A model generated the notes under the pieces. That model was not told the origin of the DNA, made no database searches, and saw only the letters and a program-made list of their open reading frames with translations. 64,000 nt of DNA from Combretum micranthum (taxonomy: Eukaryota; Streptophyta; Magnoliopsida; Myrtales; Combretaceae), in NCBI GenBank assembly GCA_024138025.1, contig JAMXBD010000012.1, positions 1,612,001-1,676,000 on the forward strand, written 5' to 3'. Positions 11,594 through 24,012 of this stretch are shown here, in pieces (position 1 is the stretch's first letter; the number at the start of each line of letters is the position of its first letter). The translations under genes and the position numbers were made by a program.

Positions 11594-11912
11594 TGAACCA
11601 AACTTATCCCTAAAAGGTCAACCCTGTGGTAAAGGCCTAAGACATATCATGACATATTGTATGAGGGAAAAGTATCAAGTTTTAGTCCTTCTTTCTGCCA
11701 TCCCTGCTGTTTTAGTTGTAGTTTCCTTTTAGGTCCAGGGTTTGAAACTTGCTGGGACAGCCACATGGAGTACCTGCATAGAGTATGCTATACTGAACTT
11801 GGTGCACAAATCTTATAGGGTGGTCCATGTGCCCAGAGATAGCCGGTCTTATGGTCGTTGCCCTTAAAGGGTTGGCCTATTGTACACTTGCATCATAAAA
11901 AAAAAAAAAAAA
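11594..11912 (+). repeat. possible SINE-like insertion with poly(A) end
   Basis: The copia sequence is interrupted by a stretch that ends in a 16-base A run (11897-11912). It holds a weak B-box-like word (ggtttgaaactt, near 11738). Similar but imperfect 13-mers lie on both sides (11594-11606 and 11914-11926) and could be a target duplication. No A-box at the right distance is convincing, so a processed transcript or other filler is also possible. Confidence 0.3.
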
Positions 11913-12504
11913 TTGACCGAACTTCACTTTCCTCTTTCTTGGCTTGATTCTTACTCTTGTTCCTCAGATTGATTATTTGCTTAAAAACTTGTGGGATAAA
12001 TTTTAAAAGGGATTTTGAGGCAAAACTTTAGCTTGTTTATGATTGGGATGATGATGAAAATGGAGAAAGAGAGAGAGATGATGGTTAGGTTTGTTTCAAA
12101 ATTGATACTTTGTTACTTTTTTAACTTTAGAGACTTATGGAAAGGTTTAGAAGAAGACCTCTATCATGGGCTTAGTTTGTGTGTGTGTAGGCTTGGGTTT
12201 GGATGATTAAAATAGATTTGGGCTTCAACCTTCAACAAAATTTGTAGCATAAAAAGGCCCTCTAATTTTTAAATAAAACTATTCTTCATTTAAAAACACA
12301 ATCCAATTCAATGTATTATTACAATCACATAGTTTCACCAATATATGTATAATTAAAGTTTTAACACATTTAAATACTACCAATTTACCATATCATCGCT
12401 TAAAATTGTCATAACTTAAATTATAACAATTTAGTCATGAAATCAATAAACTATATATATATATATATCAATTTAATTTAGTATTTTGGGTTTTGGTTAT
12501 TTCA

Positions 12505-13380
12505 ACTTCTCTCTCAAGAACCTTAGCCTTCCAACATATGTCCTTGGAGTAGAGGTCACATCTTACAATAATGGTCTTTCTTAAGTCAACGCAAGTACAT
12601 TGTTGATCTCCTTAACAGAACTCACATGATTGAAGCTAAGCTTGCTCATACACCACTAGCAACTAGCCTAATTCTCACTTTACAATTAAGGACTCCTCTA
12701 TCTAATATGATCGAATATCAAAAGTTGTTAGAAGTCTTCAGTATCTCTTCCTTACCCGACTAGATGTTACTCATACAATGAAAAAACTCTCACAATTTAT
12801 GCATCATTTGACTTGTGACCACTAGAAAGCAGTCAAGCGGCATTAAGGTATCTTTATAGCACCTTAGATCATAGCATCACACTTTGTTGGATCTCTCTAT
12901 TAGCACTTCATGCCTTTTCAGGTGGTGATTGGGTAGGTAACAAAGATGATTTCACCTCTACTAGTGGATACATAGTCTATCTGGGTGATAATCCTATTTC
13001 TTGGAGCTCCAAGAAACAATATATTTATGGCTTGCTCTTCTACTGAGGATGAATACCGATTGGTGGCCTCCACTGTCGCAGAAATTTGATAGATTTCTCT
13101 TTCCTCACAGAATTGGGTATCACACTTTCCCAATAGCCAGTTATTCATTGTGATAATATTGGTGCAACAAATCTTTGTTCCAATCTAATCTTCCATTTGC
13201 ATATGAAACATGTTGCTCTTGACTATCACTTTATCTGAGAACAAGTTCAAAATGGTTTGCTATAAATATCACACATCTCTGCAACTGACTGCAATTGATC
13301 AACTCACTGATGCACCTACCAAACCTCTTGCTCGTCCTCAATTTGAATATCTTAAGGCCACGATTAGACTTGCTCCATGA
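12505..13380 (+). pseudogene. Ty1/copia reverse transcriptase end and RNase H remnant
   Basis: Broken frames spell the C-terminal part of copia pol. Near 12505-12700 is the end of the reverse transcriptase. Near 12920-13010 is GDWVGNKDDFTSTSGYIVYL followed by NPISWSSKKQ. Then come [22 protein letters not shown] and [11 protein letters not shown], the standard order of the copia RNase H domain. Several stops and frameshifts interrupt it. The segment between this and gag (11592-12504) has lost integrase and most of the reverse transcriptase. Confidence 0.75.
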
Positions 13381-13419
13381 TTGTCCATCTCATAGGGGCA
13401 AGATAAGGATTTAACCAAG

Positions 13420-13625
13420 TTAAGAAAATTAAAGGAGAAAATCAAGGGATTTCCACGTTTGAATTATCTATAATAATGTCATTTATTTGCATTTACTCAA
13501 TATTATTTTGTTGTAATTAGTTTTCCATTTTCGTGCTCATGCAATTGGTATATATTCTAATCATATCAATGAGAGCAGTAAGCAATAATTCTATAATTTC
13601 TCTTTTCTTAAAAATCCTTTACCTA
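13420..13625 (+). repeat. probable degenerate 3' LTR of the copia element
   Basis: It follows a purine-rich stretch after the RNase H remnant. From about 13510 on it can be lined up loosely with 3160-3271 of the presumed 5' LTR (shared tagttttc-attttt, atattc-taat and attct-tttctctttt words). The ends are not defined. Confidence 0.3.
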
Positions 13626-14860
13626 CTAGCTTCTTTGTACCATTTGTTACTTCAGTTGTAAATCTATTCAATTATATATAATATACAAGACTACTTATGG
13701 TTTGTTACCAATATGGGACAAAGGTCTATCGCAATTGTAGTTGATTTTTTTTTTTTTACTAATAATTTATCTAAATTAGTCTATAAAAAAATATAATAAA
13801 GTTCCTTTATATTTCTCATCTAATAAATTATTTTCGTTAGAGATCTAATTTTATCAATTCACTACACTATCATAATGGCATTTCACTACACTAACTCCAT
13901 TTAGCATATATAAGACAAGTATAGTTGTTTCCTTACTGAATGTATGGGAATGTGCTCATTGTGATCGCTAGTTCCATGTTTCCATTAGATGAAATTGTAT
14001 GAGGATACACTAAGAACCCAACACCAATTTAATATGCATATTTGCTTCTAGCAGCATATGAAATTCGTATCTACATTAGCAAGATCCATCATCATGAATA
14101 GTAGATAAAAAAAAGCTTGTATTATAGCAACAAATCTGTAATTTCTTATTGATGAATAGATGCAATGCGTGACTAGAGGATCAGATAGTAAGAATAAGAT
14201 ACTTTTCACTTCTTAAGAATTGTTTATTGGAGTCACTCGTGTCATTAAATAAAAAATCTCAAATCTCCACCTAGCTAAATCAGAAATAATTTAATCGAGT
14301 AGTATAATAGGTGAATAAAGTTAATGCTTAGTTTAGAAAATGAATTTAGATAGTTTAAACAAATAAAATAAGTAAATAATAGAAAATGACTATACAGTTT
14401 GATATAATTAAGTTAGAAAATATGTTAAATTGAGATTTGAGATTTCATATATCCTCTTTGAAAATGTTTAATTAGTCTATCTGTTTTGGTAAAATTGAAT
14501 TTTGAAATCTTTATCTACTTCTTAAATATGACCCATTTTCTTTATTTATGAATCCTAAACTCTTAAACATTCAATTTTAAATGTTTTGCAAACTTCTAAA
14601 CCCTTGAAACTTACTTTGGCTTCTATATCCTTAATCCCCATTAATTTTGATTTCATTTACCTATCTAATACTATAAGTTTTAAACTCAAACTTAATTTGA
14701 ATATCGGTTTCTTGTAAATTAAATTTCTAAACTACATTTCCATATCAAGATATAAATTTTTAATATATAGATTCTCAAATTATTTTCTAATTAGTTTTGA
14801 TATTTGATATAATTATCAGAGAAGCTTAAACCGAATACCCTTATCCTAAAATATATTTAA
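13626..14860. other. intergenic, no feature seen
   Basis: AT-rich DNA without a convincing frame, repeat boundary or RNA gene. Confidence 0.5.
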
Positions 14861-14862
14861 AA

Positions 14863-14985
14863 TTTCCTTTACCTTTCCTTTTCCTTTCCTTGCTTTTGCT
14901 TTTCTTTTTCTTTTACGTTTTCTTTCCCTTTCTCTCCTTCTCCTTCTTCTTCATTCTCTCTTTCTTTTTCTTCAATTCATCTCCA
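14863..14985 (+). repeat. polypyrimidine tract
   Basis: About 120 bases are almost pure C/T on the + strand, in irregular CTTTT and TTCTC blocks. It may belong to the long LTR-like segment that follows. Confidence 0.5.
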
Positions 14986-15399
14986 TTAAATCTCATTTAA
15001 GAAGACTATAAGAAAAATCAAAGTTAGAAAAGAAGATAGGAAGTGAAAATCATCTTAGAAATAGATTCAACAACAAGAAAAGTAGATCGTCTTATGTGTG
15101 GTTGCTAAAAAGATAAGTACAATTGTTTTACTTTATTTGATTTGTTATTTATGTATATAAATGATGACTAACATTAAATATAAATAGGATTTAAGATAAA
15201 ACTTATAAGCTTGTAATGTATGAAGTTAAATATTAGAACCTAAATGAGATCATATATGTTAGAATCAGGATTGAGATGAAATATGAAGCAAAAACATGAA
15301 TATAGATGTTACAAATGATGATTCTAAGCTTATATGTTGATTATAAGACGTTAGGTGTTGGAAAACAATGTAAATCAAGTAGTAACATAAGTGAAGTTT

Positions 15400-17420
15400 T
15401 TAAAATGTAAAACAGAACAAAGAGCATGGTGGAAACATGAGAAGTTGTATTAAGTCATGCTCCTTGTTTTTACTTGAAAACTTTTGAATTTAACACACTA
15501 AAGAAGAAACATGTTTGGAACACGGCCTTGGGTATCTCACCGTGCTTCTCTCTGATTTATTTGTGTAAATATTTCCAGAATAAGACGATTGAAACGGTAT
15601 ATTAAGTAGAACACGGCAAGAACATGACTTTTTGTATTGTGCCTTGCTTCTCTCTTATTCTTTTTAAAAGCACTTAACACATGTGAAACACGGGACAAAC
15701 ACGACTTAATATATCATGTCCTGTTTCTCATTTAATGAGTTGTGTTTCTCGTTTGTTTCTACTCAAAGAGAAGCACAATTGGAAGATGATTTGTTATATC
15801 ATGCCGTGCTTATCACTGAGTTAAAATTTTGAATGAAACACAGCGATGTGCACATTGAATTATTTGGGCGTGTTTCTTTTGTATGGGAAACGTAGGGGAG
15901 TGCATGGTCATGTACCTGCATGTGTTCTTCAATAAAAAATAAAATAAAATGAAAATGAAAAAGATAAATGCTAGTTGATATGTTATATTAGTTAAATGAT
16001 ATAATTAAGAATGAGTTTGGTGAATTTATAAATTTAAGAAATAATTGAATTAAATGTATAAGTTAGATATACAATGAACTTAGTTAATAATCTTAAGTTC
16101 AACATGGCTTAACGAACTTCAATGATCTAAAATGAATTAGATTGATTAAGTTTAATTAACTTGACTTAGTAATGAGGTTAAAAGACTAATTCTAATCAAT
16201 TTGGCTAGGATCAAGTTAAAATAAACTTAATAGCTAATAATTGGCTTTGATAAATGAGTTAGGATAAACCAAGAATAAAATTAGGAATATGTTGTTTCAA
16301 ATGTGTTGTTGCTAAAATAAATGAGTATCTTGAAAATGAATGTTTTGACGATGTTTTTATAATAAATGATTATAAACAAAGAGAAAAGAAACAATTTGAT
16401 AGACAATATAGAACTGTATGTATCTTGGCGGAGTAATCTTTACAGTTATGGCTGAGTTCTACTTAGTAACTAATCAAATGTGGTTTTAATAAAAGGTTAA
16501 TATAAGTGGAAAATTAATTTAATTGATTATATAGTTTAATTTTATGAAACATATACTTGTTTACCGTTGAGCCTATCTTCTTATCAACCCTCCTAATAAT
16601 TCTTCTAAACTATCTTCTGATTATCTATACATTAAATAAGGCATGCAGTGACGTGCTTATTGTCTATTAGGATAGGCATTCTTAATGAACAAAACTTAAA
16701 GACAGTATAATAATTGAGTATTGCTTGTGTTTGTGTCGTTGAATTTGGTTCGAGGAGCGACAATCTTGTCCAAAGTCGGGCATGGTAGTTTAGACACTTA
16801 AGCTACCCTTGTCATGATACAATGACAAATACCATAATGCAATGGTGATTCATAAGTGGCTCAACGGGTAGCTGATGGGGCAAATAGTATCGATATAATG
16901 TTTATTTAGGCATGGGGGTGAAGTAACGTGATTTAGTTCACATTTATGGGACTGATTGAACTAAACAATATTATAGACCAAGATAAGTAAAGCTGTGTAA
17001 CGACTGCGAACCCTATATGAGACTATTTGATTTTTCTCGGTTAGATATAGGAGATATAAGTATTTGACCTACTTGTATCAATCCCCTAAGTAACTGTAGT
17101 TACTCAATACCCCCAGATTCTCAAAGGCATGATTCAGAGTGTGAGTGCTCTGGTGTTGATTTGTTTATTTAAATTAAAGATAATAATTGTTCGATGTTGC
17201 ATTGAATTAGATTAAGCTTGTATGTGATTCCATGTGTCTTTGTATTACTGCCGTACTGGGCTTTGGCTCATTATTGTTCCCTTTTCAAGTGTTGATGAAG
17301 ATATGATAATGATGTTGATGATGATTATGATGTAGATGATGATGATGTTGATGATGATGTTTTGTTGGGAACATGGGATGAAGCAGAAAGAGTTGTCGAG
17401 TGAAGTAAAGTAGGGCCGAC
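15400..17420. repeat. possible long solo LTR or LTR fragment
   Basis: The first 500 bases (15400-15900) hold several diverged copies of a unit that pairs an AACACGG word with a CCGTGCTTCTC or CATGTCCTGTTTCTC word. Later parts (16560-17420) are less AT-rich than the surroundings and hold phrases such as tactgccgtactgggctttggctca, which resemble the R/U5 part of long Ty3/gypsy LTRs. A GAT-rich microsatellite lies at about 17285-17360. There is no coding sequence, and neither termini nor target duplications were found, so the call is tentative. Confidence 0.3.
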
Positions 17421-17649
17421 ATACTATTTGTTTTGTTTTTGTTTTTGTTTTATTTAAAGAGCTAGATTTATCTTTTAAAGTCTATTGTTTTCTTTAAGGA
17501 CCTAGTGACACCCATATGTTTTGTAATTAAATTCTTTAAAGTTTTATCATACCCTCACAAAAGGTATATGAGATACCTAATGGTATTGTTTGTTTTATGA
17601 AAGTAGATCCACTTTTGTATAAGTGGAAACTAGAAATATTTTTATAAAG

Positions 17650-19575
17650 TTGTTTTACTATCACAAATTTAGTTGTCTGAGAATCTAATCAAATGATTTC
17701 ATTAATTAAAACCAGCCAGCAATGTTCAACATATACAAATCCTTTAAGCAAGCTTGTGCATGTAATGCTTAAGGTATTATCCATGGCTAGAAGATTTGAC
17801 TTGCTTGAATATTAGATGTGGGGCATGTAAGATCCTTACATTAAAAGAGACAAGACTTTATATGTAAGCAATATGGAAAATCAACATATCATCTCTTGAT
17901 GTCTTACCGTTCAAAAGTACTAGAGAAACATTTATTGTTGGATAAATCTGCAACCAGACGTATTAAAAGCGATTAATCAAAGGAACATTTTATATATATA
18001 TAGTTAATCTAGCGGAAAAGGAGTTACTAGAATGAGAGAGGAGGAACACGATCAAGTTACATGCGATGAAGTAGTCATTATTGACTACTCTTTAGAGCAA
18101 CATTGTCTTTATTAAAACCGCTGCTACATATATTTATAGACCTTAATATATTTCATTTAAAACTCGTGATGGTTTGGCATACAAAAAGAAATTGAGTATC
18201 ATAATTCTAGCATATCTCAGCTTTCCCATTTCCCAAATTTGTCTTTGTTTTTGTTTTTGTTTTTGTTTTTTTTTTACTCTTATTGACTATCTTGAACATT
18301 ATTGAACATAGTGTCAATTTTTCTGTGCTTCGATAGAGTCGTGATCACTACATATTGGATGTTAAGTTCTTTAGTGACATTGTAATAAACAAAGGAAATG
18401 CCCTTTTTAGATGCCATCTTCTTTGTAATGGCACTATGCATCAATAAGTCAAGTGTTTGGTGAAAAGTATGCATGGGAACTTACACGATGGACTTACATA
18501 ATTGAAAGACAAGATGACGTTAATAACAGGTCTAATTCTATAATAAAAGAAATCTGTTTCCAAATAGACTTGTCCATTGGCAATTTAAATTACACTGACA
18601 TGAATCTAAGTCGATGAGTAGTCTTATATGGGAGAGCCCGCGATTGAAGTGTGAAATTTGTAAGATAGATGTGGGCTTAATATGCATATGTTTAATGGGC
18701 TACATAGATCATAATAATCAAAAGTGATAGAACAATAATTGCAGTGCTAATAAGATAAATACAAAAAATGACATCCGTTTCTAACGCGATGAATCGGACT
18801 TGATACCTCAATGATGGAGACCTAGACTGGATACTACTAGATTATAAGACCATTGGTGTTTATATAGTATTTGGTATACATGAAAAGGTTAATTAGGTGA
18901 ATACCAAATTTGACATTAATCATTTATTTAATTAAAAAGTTCATGTTACTTACTCCATAATTCTTGAACTTCAATTTCAATAGCACCTTTAAAGAATGAA
19001 ACTACAACAATGAGCACTACTTGTGACCTCCAATGCATGATTCTTCTTCTTTTTTTTTTTTAAGTAATCAAATTTGATATTTGAATTTTGTATGGAAATT
19101 CAATTTAGTACTTAAACTTTAAATTGATAAATTTAATTTCCAATTAAGCTTTTCATGAGTATTTTACTGCCTCTTATACTTTTAACCTTATTCGTTGACA
19201 TGAAACAAACAGTCTATTATTAAATTTTCACAACTTCTTTCAACGTTGTCTGGCACTAAAAAACTGTATTTTTTACGTCAACAAATAGAGCAAATTATCT
19301 TATTGAGTTATAAAAAATAATTACGAAATGTTTGATTGATTAAGTTGATTACTTCAAAATTTAGATATTATTATAAATTTTTGTAAAAAAATTATATACC
19401 AAATTTGGTATTTGCTTAGGAACGGGGTCCTTGACCAGTCTACCCTCTTTAAATTAACACTAATAAACAGTGTACTGATTATTATATTCTAATAACTCTA
19501 ATAAAACTAGTCCTTTCAAGCCCATAATGTAATGGTCCATGTCTTCTGACTTATGGGCCACATTATATGATAATG
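17650..19575. other. intergenic, no feature seen
   Basis: AT-rich DNA with short frames of no recognisable content. A (GTTTTT)n run lies at about 18241-18270. Confidence 0.5.
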
Positions 19576-21067
19576 GCAAAGGCATAAGACATTGCATCAA
19601 GCATAGAATTTACAAGTCGATTCAAAAATTCACATGAATAGGATAGGATGCAAACGGGGTGGGTCGTTATAAGGTACCCGACCACCTAACTCACTAAAAA
19701 CCTTATAGGATTGACCCTATAGGGTTTTGAGATTAAAAAAAAAAAAAAACCTGATAAGTTATTGGGTCAGGTTTTTGGTTTATTATGTCACTCGTTGGGA
19801 AAACCCGATCCGACATAAATTTAAAATATTAAAAAATAATTAAAAATATTAAGTTATTAAAGCAATGAACCCATTTATATTCTATGTATATGAAAGTAAG
19901 TGGAAATAAAGTATTTGCATCATTTTATATGATATTATTGTCTAAAATTCATTCTTTCAATATAAGTGTTTGTATAATTAATAACTTAAAACAAAATTCT
20001 TTCTTTTACTTTTTTTTTTTTAAGAAAAAAAATTGAAAATCTTGTAGTTGGGTTCGGTCGAGTCGGGTTATGAGTTCCTTAAAACCCTAGCGGGTTGGGT
20101 TTTGAGAATGATAAAAAAAAAACCTGATAGGATTTTTCTCGGGTTCTAGGACACCCATTAAGACTTGGGTCAGGTTCGGGTTTCAAAAAACCTGTCTTGA
20201 ACCCGCCACGATTACATCCCTAAAATGGAATATTATATCACTAGCTGAGGGGTTTTACCTTTTTCCCCTTCTTTTCTTCCATAAACAAACTAGCGTAAAT
20301 TTGAATCAATATTTTTTAAATTTAAAAATGATAATATCTTAATTAGTTTAAGTAGGTAAATATTAAAACTGTTAATACGTTACATTTTTATTTTATTAAT
20401 AAAAAAGAAAGAAGTTTTCATTTTTAGATTTTTTTTCTAATCCAATGGTAAAGTGTCATTGACTCTCTAGCTTTTTCTTCTTCTTCTTTTTTTTAATGGA
20501 GAGTAGTTAGTAATATATACCATATATCAATCATAAATTACACTATCATACACTAAAATTGCAAAAGCATCTTTTCAATAGAAGGAGTCACATGCTCATA
20601 AATCATAGTCCAACATACGAATTTTTTTTTTAATAATTGAATGCCAAATTTTACTATTTTCATCGCATCAATGAAAGCATTACCATCATTACTCTTATTA
20701 GCGACAATGTTAAAACATTTTGTTATATATAGCATATTATGTTTTATTTTTCTTGTAACTTTCTTGTCAATGTATAATTTATTTACACGGCAGCCGTATA
20801 AATATCATCATTTTTTATTGTTTTTTCTTTAAATCTTATTTTTTATAATTTTTTATTTATATTTTTATGATTGCCTTCTCGTAATATTTTGCATTCCACT
20901 TGCTCGAAATACCATAAATAATAAATATTTTCTAGTTCAACCAATAAAATATCATCATAATTATATATAATACAACGTAATTATCAATTATGTTCTATAT
21001 AGTTTCATCCATATAGCAAGTTATATTATATAGATTAATTATACATATGCACATGATGCACTGGATG
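19576..21067. repeat. 1.5 kb direct repeat, copy A
   Basis: This stretch is matched along its whole length by 24013-25573 in the same orientation, with scattered base changes and small indels. Both start gcaaaggcataagacattgc and both end at a ggatg after a shared cacatgat. Unlike a normal LTR pair, these copies have no TG..CA ends, primer site or polypurine tract beside them. The chromovirus fragment fills exactly the space between them. Confidence 0.85.
19644..20222. mobile_element. hAT-like MITE inside copy A
   Basis: Terminal inverted repeats TAGGATGCAAACGGGGTGGG (left) and TAGGGATGTAATCGTGGCGG (right, other strand) are seen. Just inside the ends the sequence is made of GGGTTCGGGT-like words. 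Flanking 8-mers are gaatagga and aaatggaa (5 of 8 match); the corresponding flanks of copy B are gaatagaa and gaatgaaa. Together they suggest an original target close to gaatggaa. The element was present before the 1.5 kb duplication. Confidence 0.6.
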
Positions 21068-21480
21068 ATAGCACCCGGTTATCAAAAAGGCTTAATTCAG
21101 CCCAGTCCACCTCACCGATAGAACCCTAGAAATAATTAGGGTTTCAAACACTACGCCTCACTTCTCTCGTGCATGATTTCTCTCTAAGATAAGAAACCCT
21201 AAACTCGCTCTCTCTAATTCGTTCATGTTTTACTCAAGCACTCAAAGATCTAACTAATGTATGTTTATTTGATGTGCAGGAAAGTAAAGGGAGCCTATTC
21301 GAGTCGGCTAAAACTCCAATAAACTATTTCCAGAATTAGGGTTTGATGATCCCTTTCTGATATTGTTGCTTTCTATTTATAGTGTTTGTTACATGTAAAA
21401 CTGAGCTGAAAAAAACGTAAAGTAACTAACTATCTTGCTGATTACACTTTATATATACTATGCTATGTGATTCTGTTACA
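21066..21480 (-). repeat. 3' LTR of truncated chromovirus
   Basis: On the - strand it would begin TGTAACAGAATCACATAGC and end GGGTGCTATCA, with the TG..CA ends expected of an LTR. It holds a TATA-like word (ACTATAAATAG) followed by an AAACCCTAATT stretch. It starts about 30 bases after the pol stop codon. The polypurine tract is weak, and there is no second LTR for comparison, so the outer end is firmer than the inner one. Confidence 0.5.
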
Positions 21481-21509
21481 AAGTTATATTCCTGTGCGTG
21501 TAAGTCCAG

Positions 21510-24012
21510 CTAAGTTGTATAATCCTGAAATCTTGATGGTTTCTGTCTCGTTCTGATAGATGTTAGTCTTCTGTCCAACTGAGGCCTTATTTGGTCTGTA
21601 TCAGTTTTCTCTCCCTCTTGAAACAATACCTTGTCCTCAAGGTAAAAATCTGGGTACATATGCTTGAAAGTAGTGAGATCCTCCCAGCTAGAGTCTTCTG
21701 GAAGTAGACCCTTCCACTGTACTAAAATTTGAGACACCTAATGTCCCTGTTTGTGCACCATCCGTGTATCTAAGATACAAAGTGGTACTAATAACGGATG
21801 GTTTCTAAATACAATAGGAGGTAGCTCCAATGTAGGAATAGCAGACTCATGAGCTTGTTTGAGACAAGAAACATGAAACGCATTATGTATGCAAGACTGT
21901 TCTGGCAGTTGCAGTTGATAAGCAGAATTCCCTATTTTCTTAAGAACCCGATAAGGTCCATAAAATCTCTTTGAAAGCTTGTGATAATCCCCAGTCAAAG
22001 ATGTCCGCTTATATGGTTGTAATTTGACAAACACCAAGTCTCCTTGTTGAAATGTCAAGTCTGTTATGTGTTTATTAGCTTGGGCTTTCAATTTCTGTTG
22101 AGCTTTAAGTAAATTAGCTCGAAGAGTGGATAAAACCTCATCTCTAGATATCAGATCAGAATCCACAGCCTCTAATTTCGATGTCCCTCTCAAATACATA
22201 GGAACTGTGGGAGGAATTCGACCATAAACCAATTCAAAAGGTGATTTCTGAGCACCTTCATGACATGATGTGTTGTATGTAAATTCTGCCCAAGGCAAAA
22301 ATTTTAGCCAATCAGTTCGTCTGTCCCAAGCATAACATCTGAGATACTGTTGCAGTACTCTATTTAAGACCTCTGTTTGTCCATCTGACTATGGGTGGTA
22401 AGCACTATTGGTAAACAGTTTTGTGCCACTCATTCGAAAGAGTTCCTGCCAAAATTTACTCAAGAAGATAGGATCCCTATCACTGACAATGCTCCAAGGA
22501 AATCCATGATGCTTAACCACAATAGTAAAAAACAACTGAGCAACCTTAGTTGCAGTGAAGTTTGTATCAAGAGGTCTAATGTGGCAATATTTGGATAACC
22601 TATCCACCACAACTAACATCACTGTGAATCCCTGTGATGTAGTTAAATGTGTAACGAAATCCATAGAAATATCCTCCCAGATTTGTTCGGGAATGGGTAG
22701 AGGGTTGAGAAGTCCAGCTGGACTTCTAGTACTGTATTTTGTTTGTTGGCAAACAGTACAACCTTTGATATATAGTTGCACATCATGCTTCATTCCCACA
22801 AAAAAAAAAAAAAATTGAGATACCAATCGTCGATAGGTTTTAAAAACCCCAAAATGACCAGCTTGAGGAGCACTATGGAATTCATGTAATAAAATGGGAA
22901 TTAAATTTGAAGTAGGAACTAGAAATAGTTGGTGGCCTTTGTATAACAGCCCATTCTTCCAATATAATTCCCATTTCATAGGTTTGCCAGTTTGTAAATC
23001 AGTAATAATCTTCTGGAAAGAATGTAGAGTCGTGTATTCCTGCTTGAGCTAGTCAATAAAAGTAAAATTGTGGCATTGAATAAGCGAGATAGGTGAATGT
23101 ACTATCATGCTTCCTTGACAATGCGTCAGCCACTACATTATCCTTGCTTGCTTTATACGCAATTGAGTAATCATAGCCTAATAGCTTAGCCAAATACTTG
23201 TGTTGCTCTGGAGTTTGAATTACTTGAGTAAGTAACTCTTTGAGACTTTTGTGATCAGTTCCGATGAGAAAATGAGAACCCAACAAATATTGTCTCCACT
23301 TTCTTACTGCCTCAACCACTGCATGTAACTCTCGAACATAGGCTGATTGTTTGCACAAGTGAGAAGGCAACTTCTTACTGAAGAAAGCTATAGGCTTTTC
23401 ATCCTGTAATAAAACTGCTCCTATACCAGTCCCTGATGCATCTGTCTCAACCACAAAATCCTTTGTGAAATCCAGTAGGACAAGTAATGGGGCTAAAGTG
23501 AGGGATGTTTTCAGTTGCTGAAAAGCAACTGTAGCTTGATCAGTCCAATGGAAATTATCTTTCTTGAGCAAATATGTTAATGGGCTAGCAATGGATGCAT
23601 AAGATTTAACAAATCATCGATAGTAGCCTGTGAGACCCAGAAATGCTCTAAGTTGCTTCAAAGAAGTTGGTACTGACCAATTGGATATAGCTTCCAACTT
23701 ATGTGGTTCAGGTCGAACCCCATCAGCCCCTACAATATGTCCCAAATATTTAATGGTAGTTTGTCCGAAAACACACTTAGATTGTTTAAGGAACATGGTA
23801 TTATCAGCTAATATTGTCAATACCAATTCTAAGTGTGAAACATGCAACTCCAAAGTCGTACAATATATCAAGATGTCATAAAAAAAACAATGACAAACTT
23901 TCGTAAGTACGGCTTAAAAATTTTGTTCATGATAGATTGAAAGGTAGTCGGTGCATTACAAAGATCAAATGGCATTACTAAGAACTCATAGTGGCCCTCA
24001 TGAGTCCTAAAT
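21510..24012 (-). pseudogene. Ty3/gypsy chromovirus pol, 5'-truncated
   Basis: Reading down the - strand: the second half of the reverse transcriptase ([16 protein letters not shown] near 24010-23960), RNase H (23571-23053, with ETDASGTGIG and ADALSRK), integrase zinc finger and core (22979-22389, His-His-Cys-Cys, then MDFV and SDRDPIF), integrase C-terminal part (22298-21738) and a chromodomain (ILVQWKGLLPEDSSWEDL, 21737-21510). The chromodomain places it among chromoviruses. Gag, protease and the first half of the reverse transcriptase are missing. In-frame stops lie near 23613, 22390 and 21737. A frameshift in a T run near 23880 hits the catalytic motif, where one of the two usual Asp residues is also changed to Tyr. 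Confidence 0.9.

Noticed and set aside
20641..20832. Hydrophobic 63-codon frame, repeated at 25143-25376, as a small membrane protein
   Set aside because: Both copies lie in the 1.5 kb direct repeat and their likeness only reflects the duplication. Content is that of T-rich DNA.
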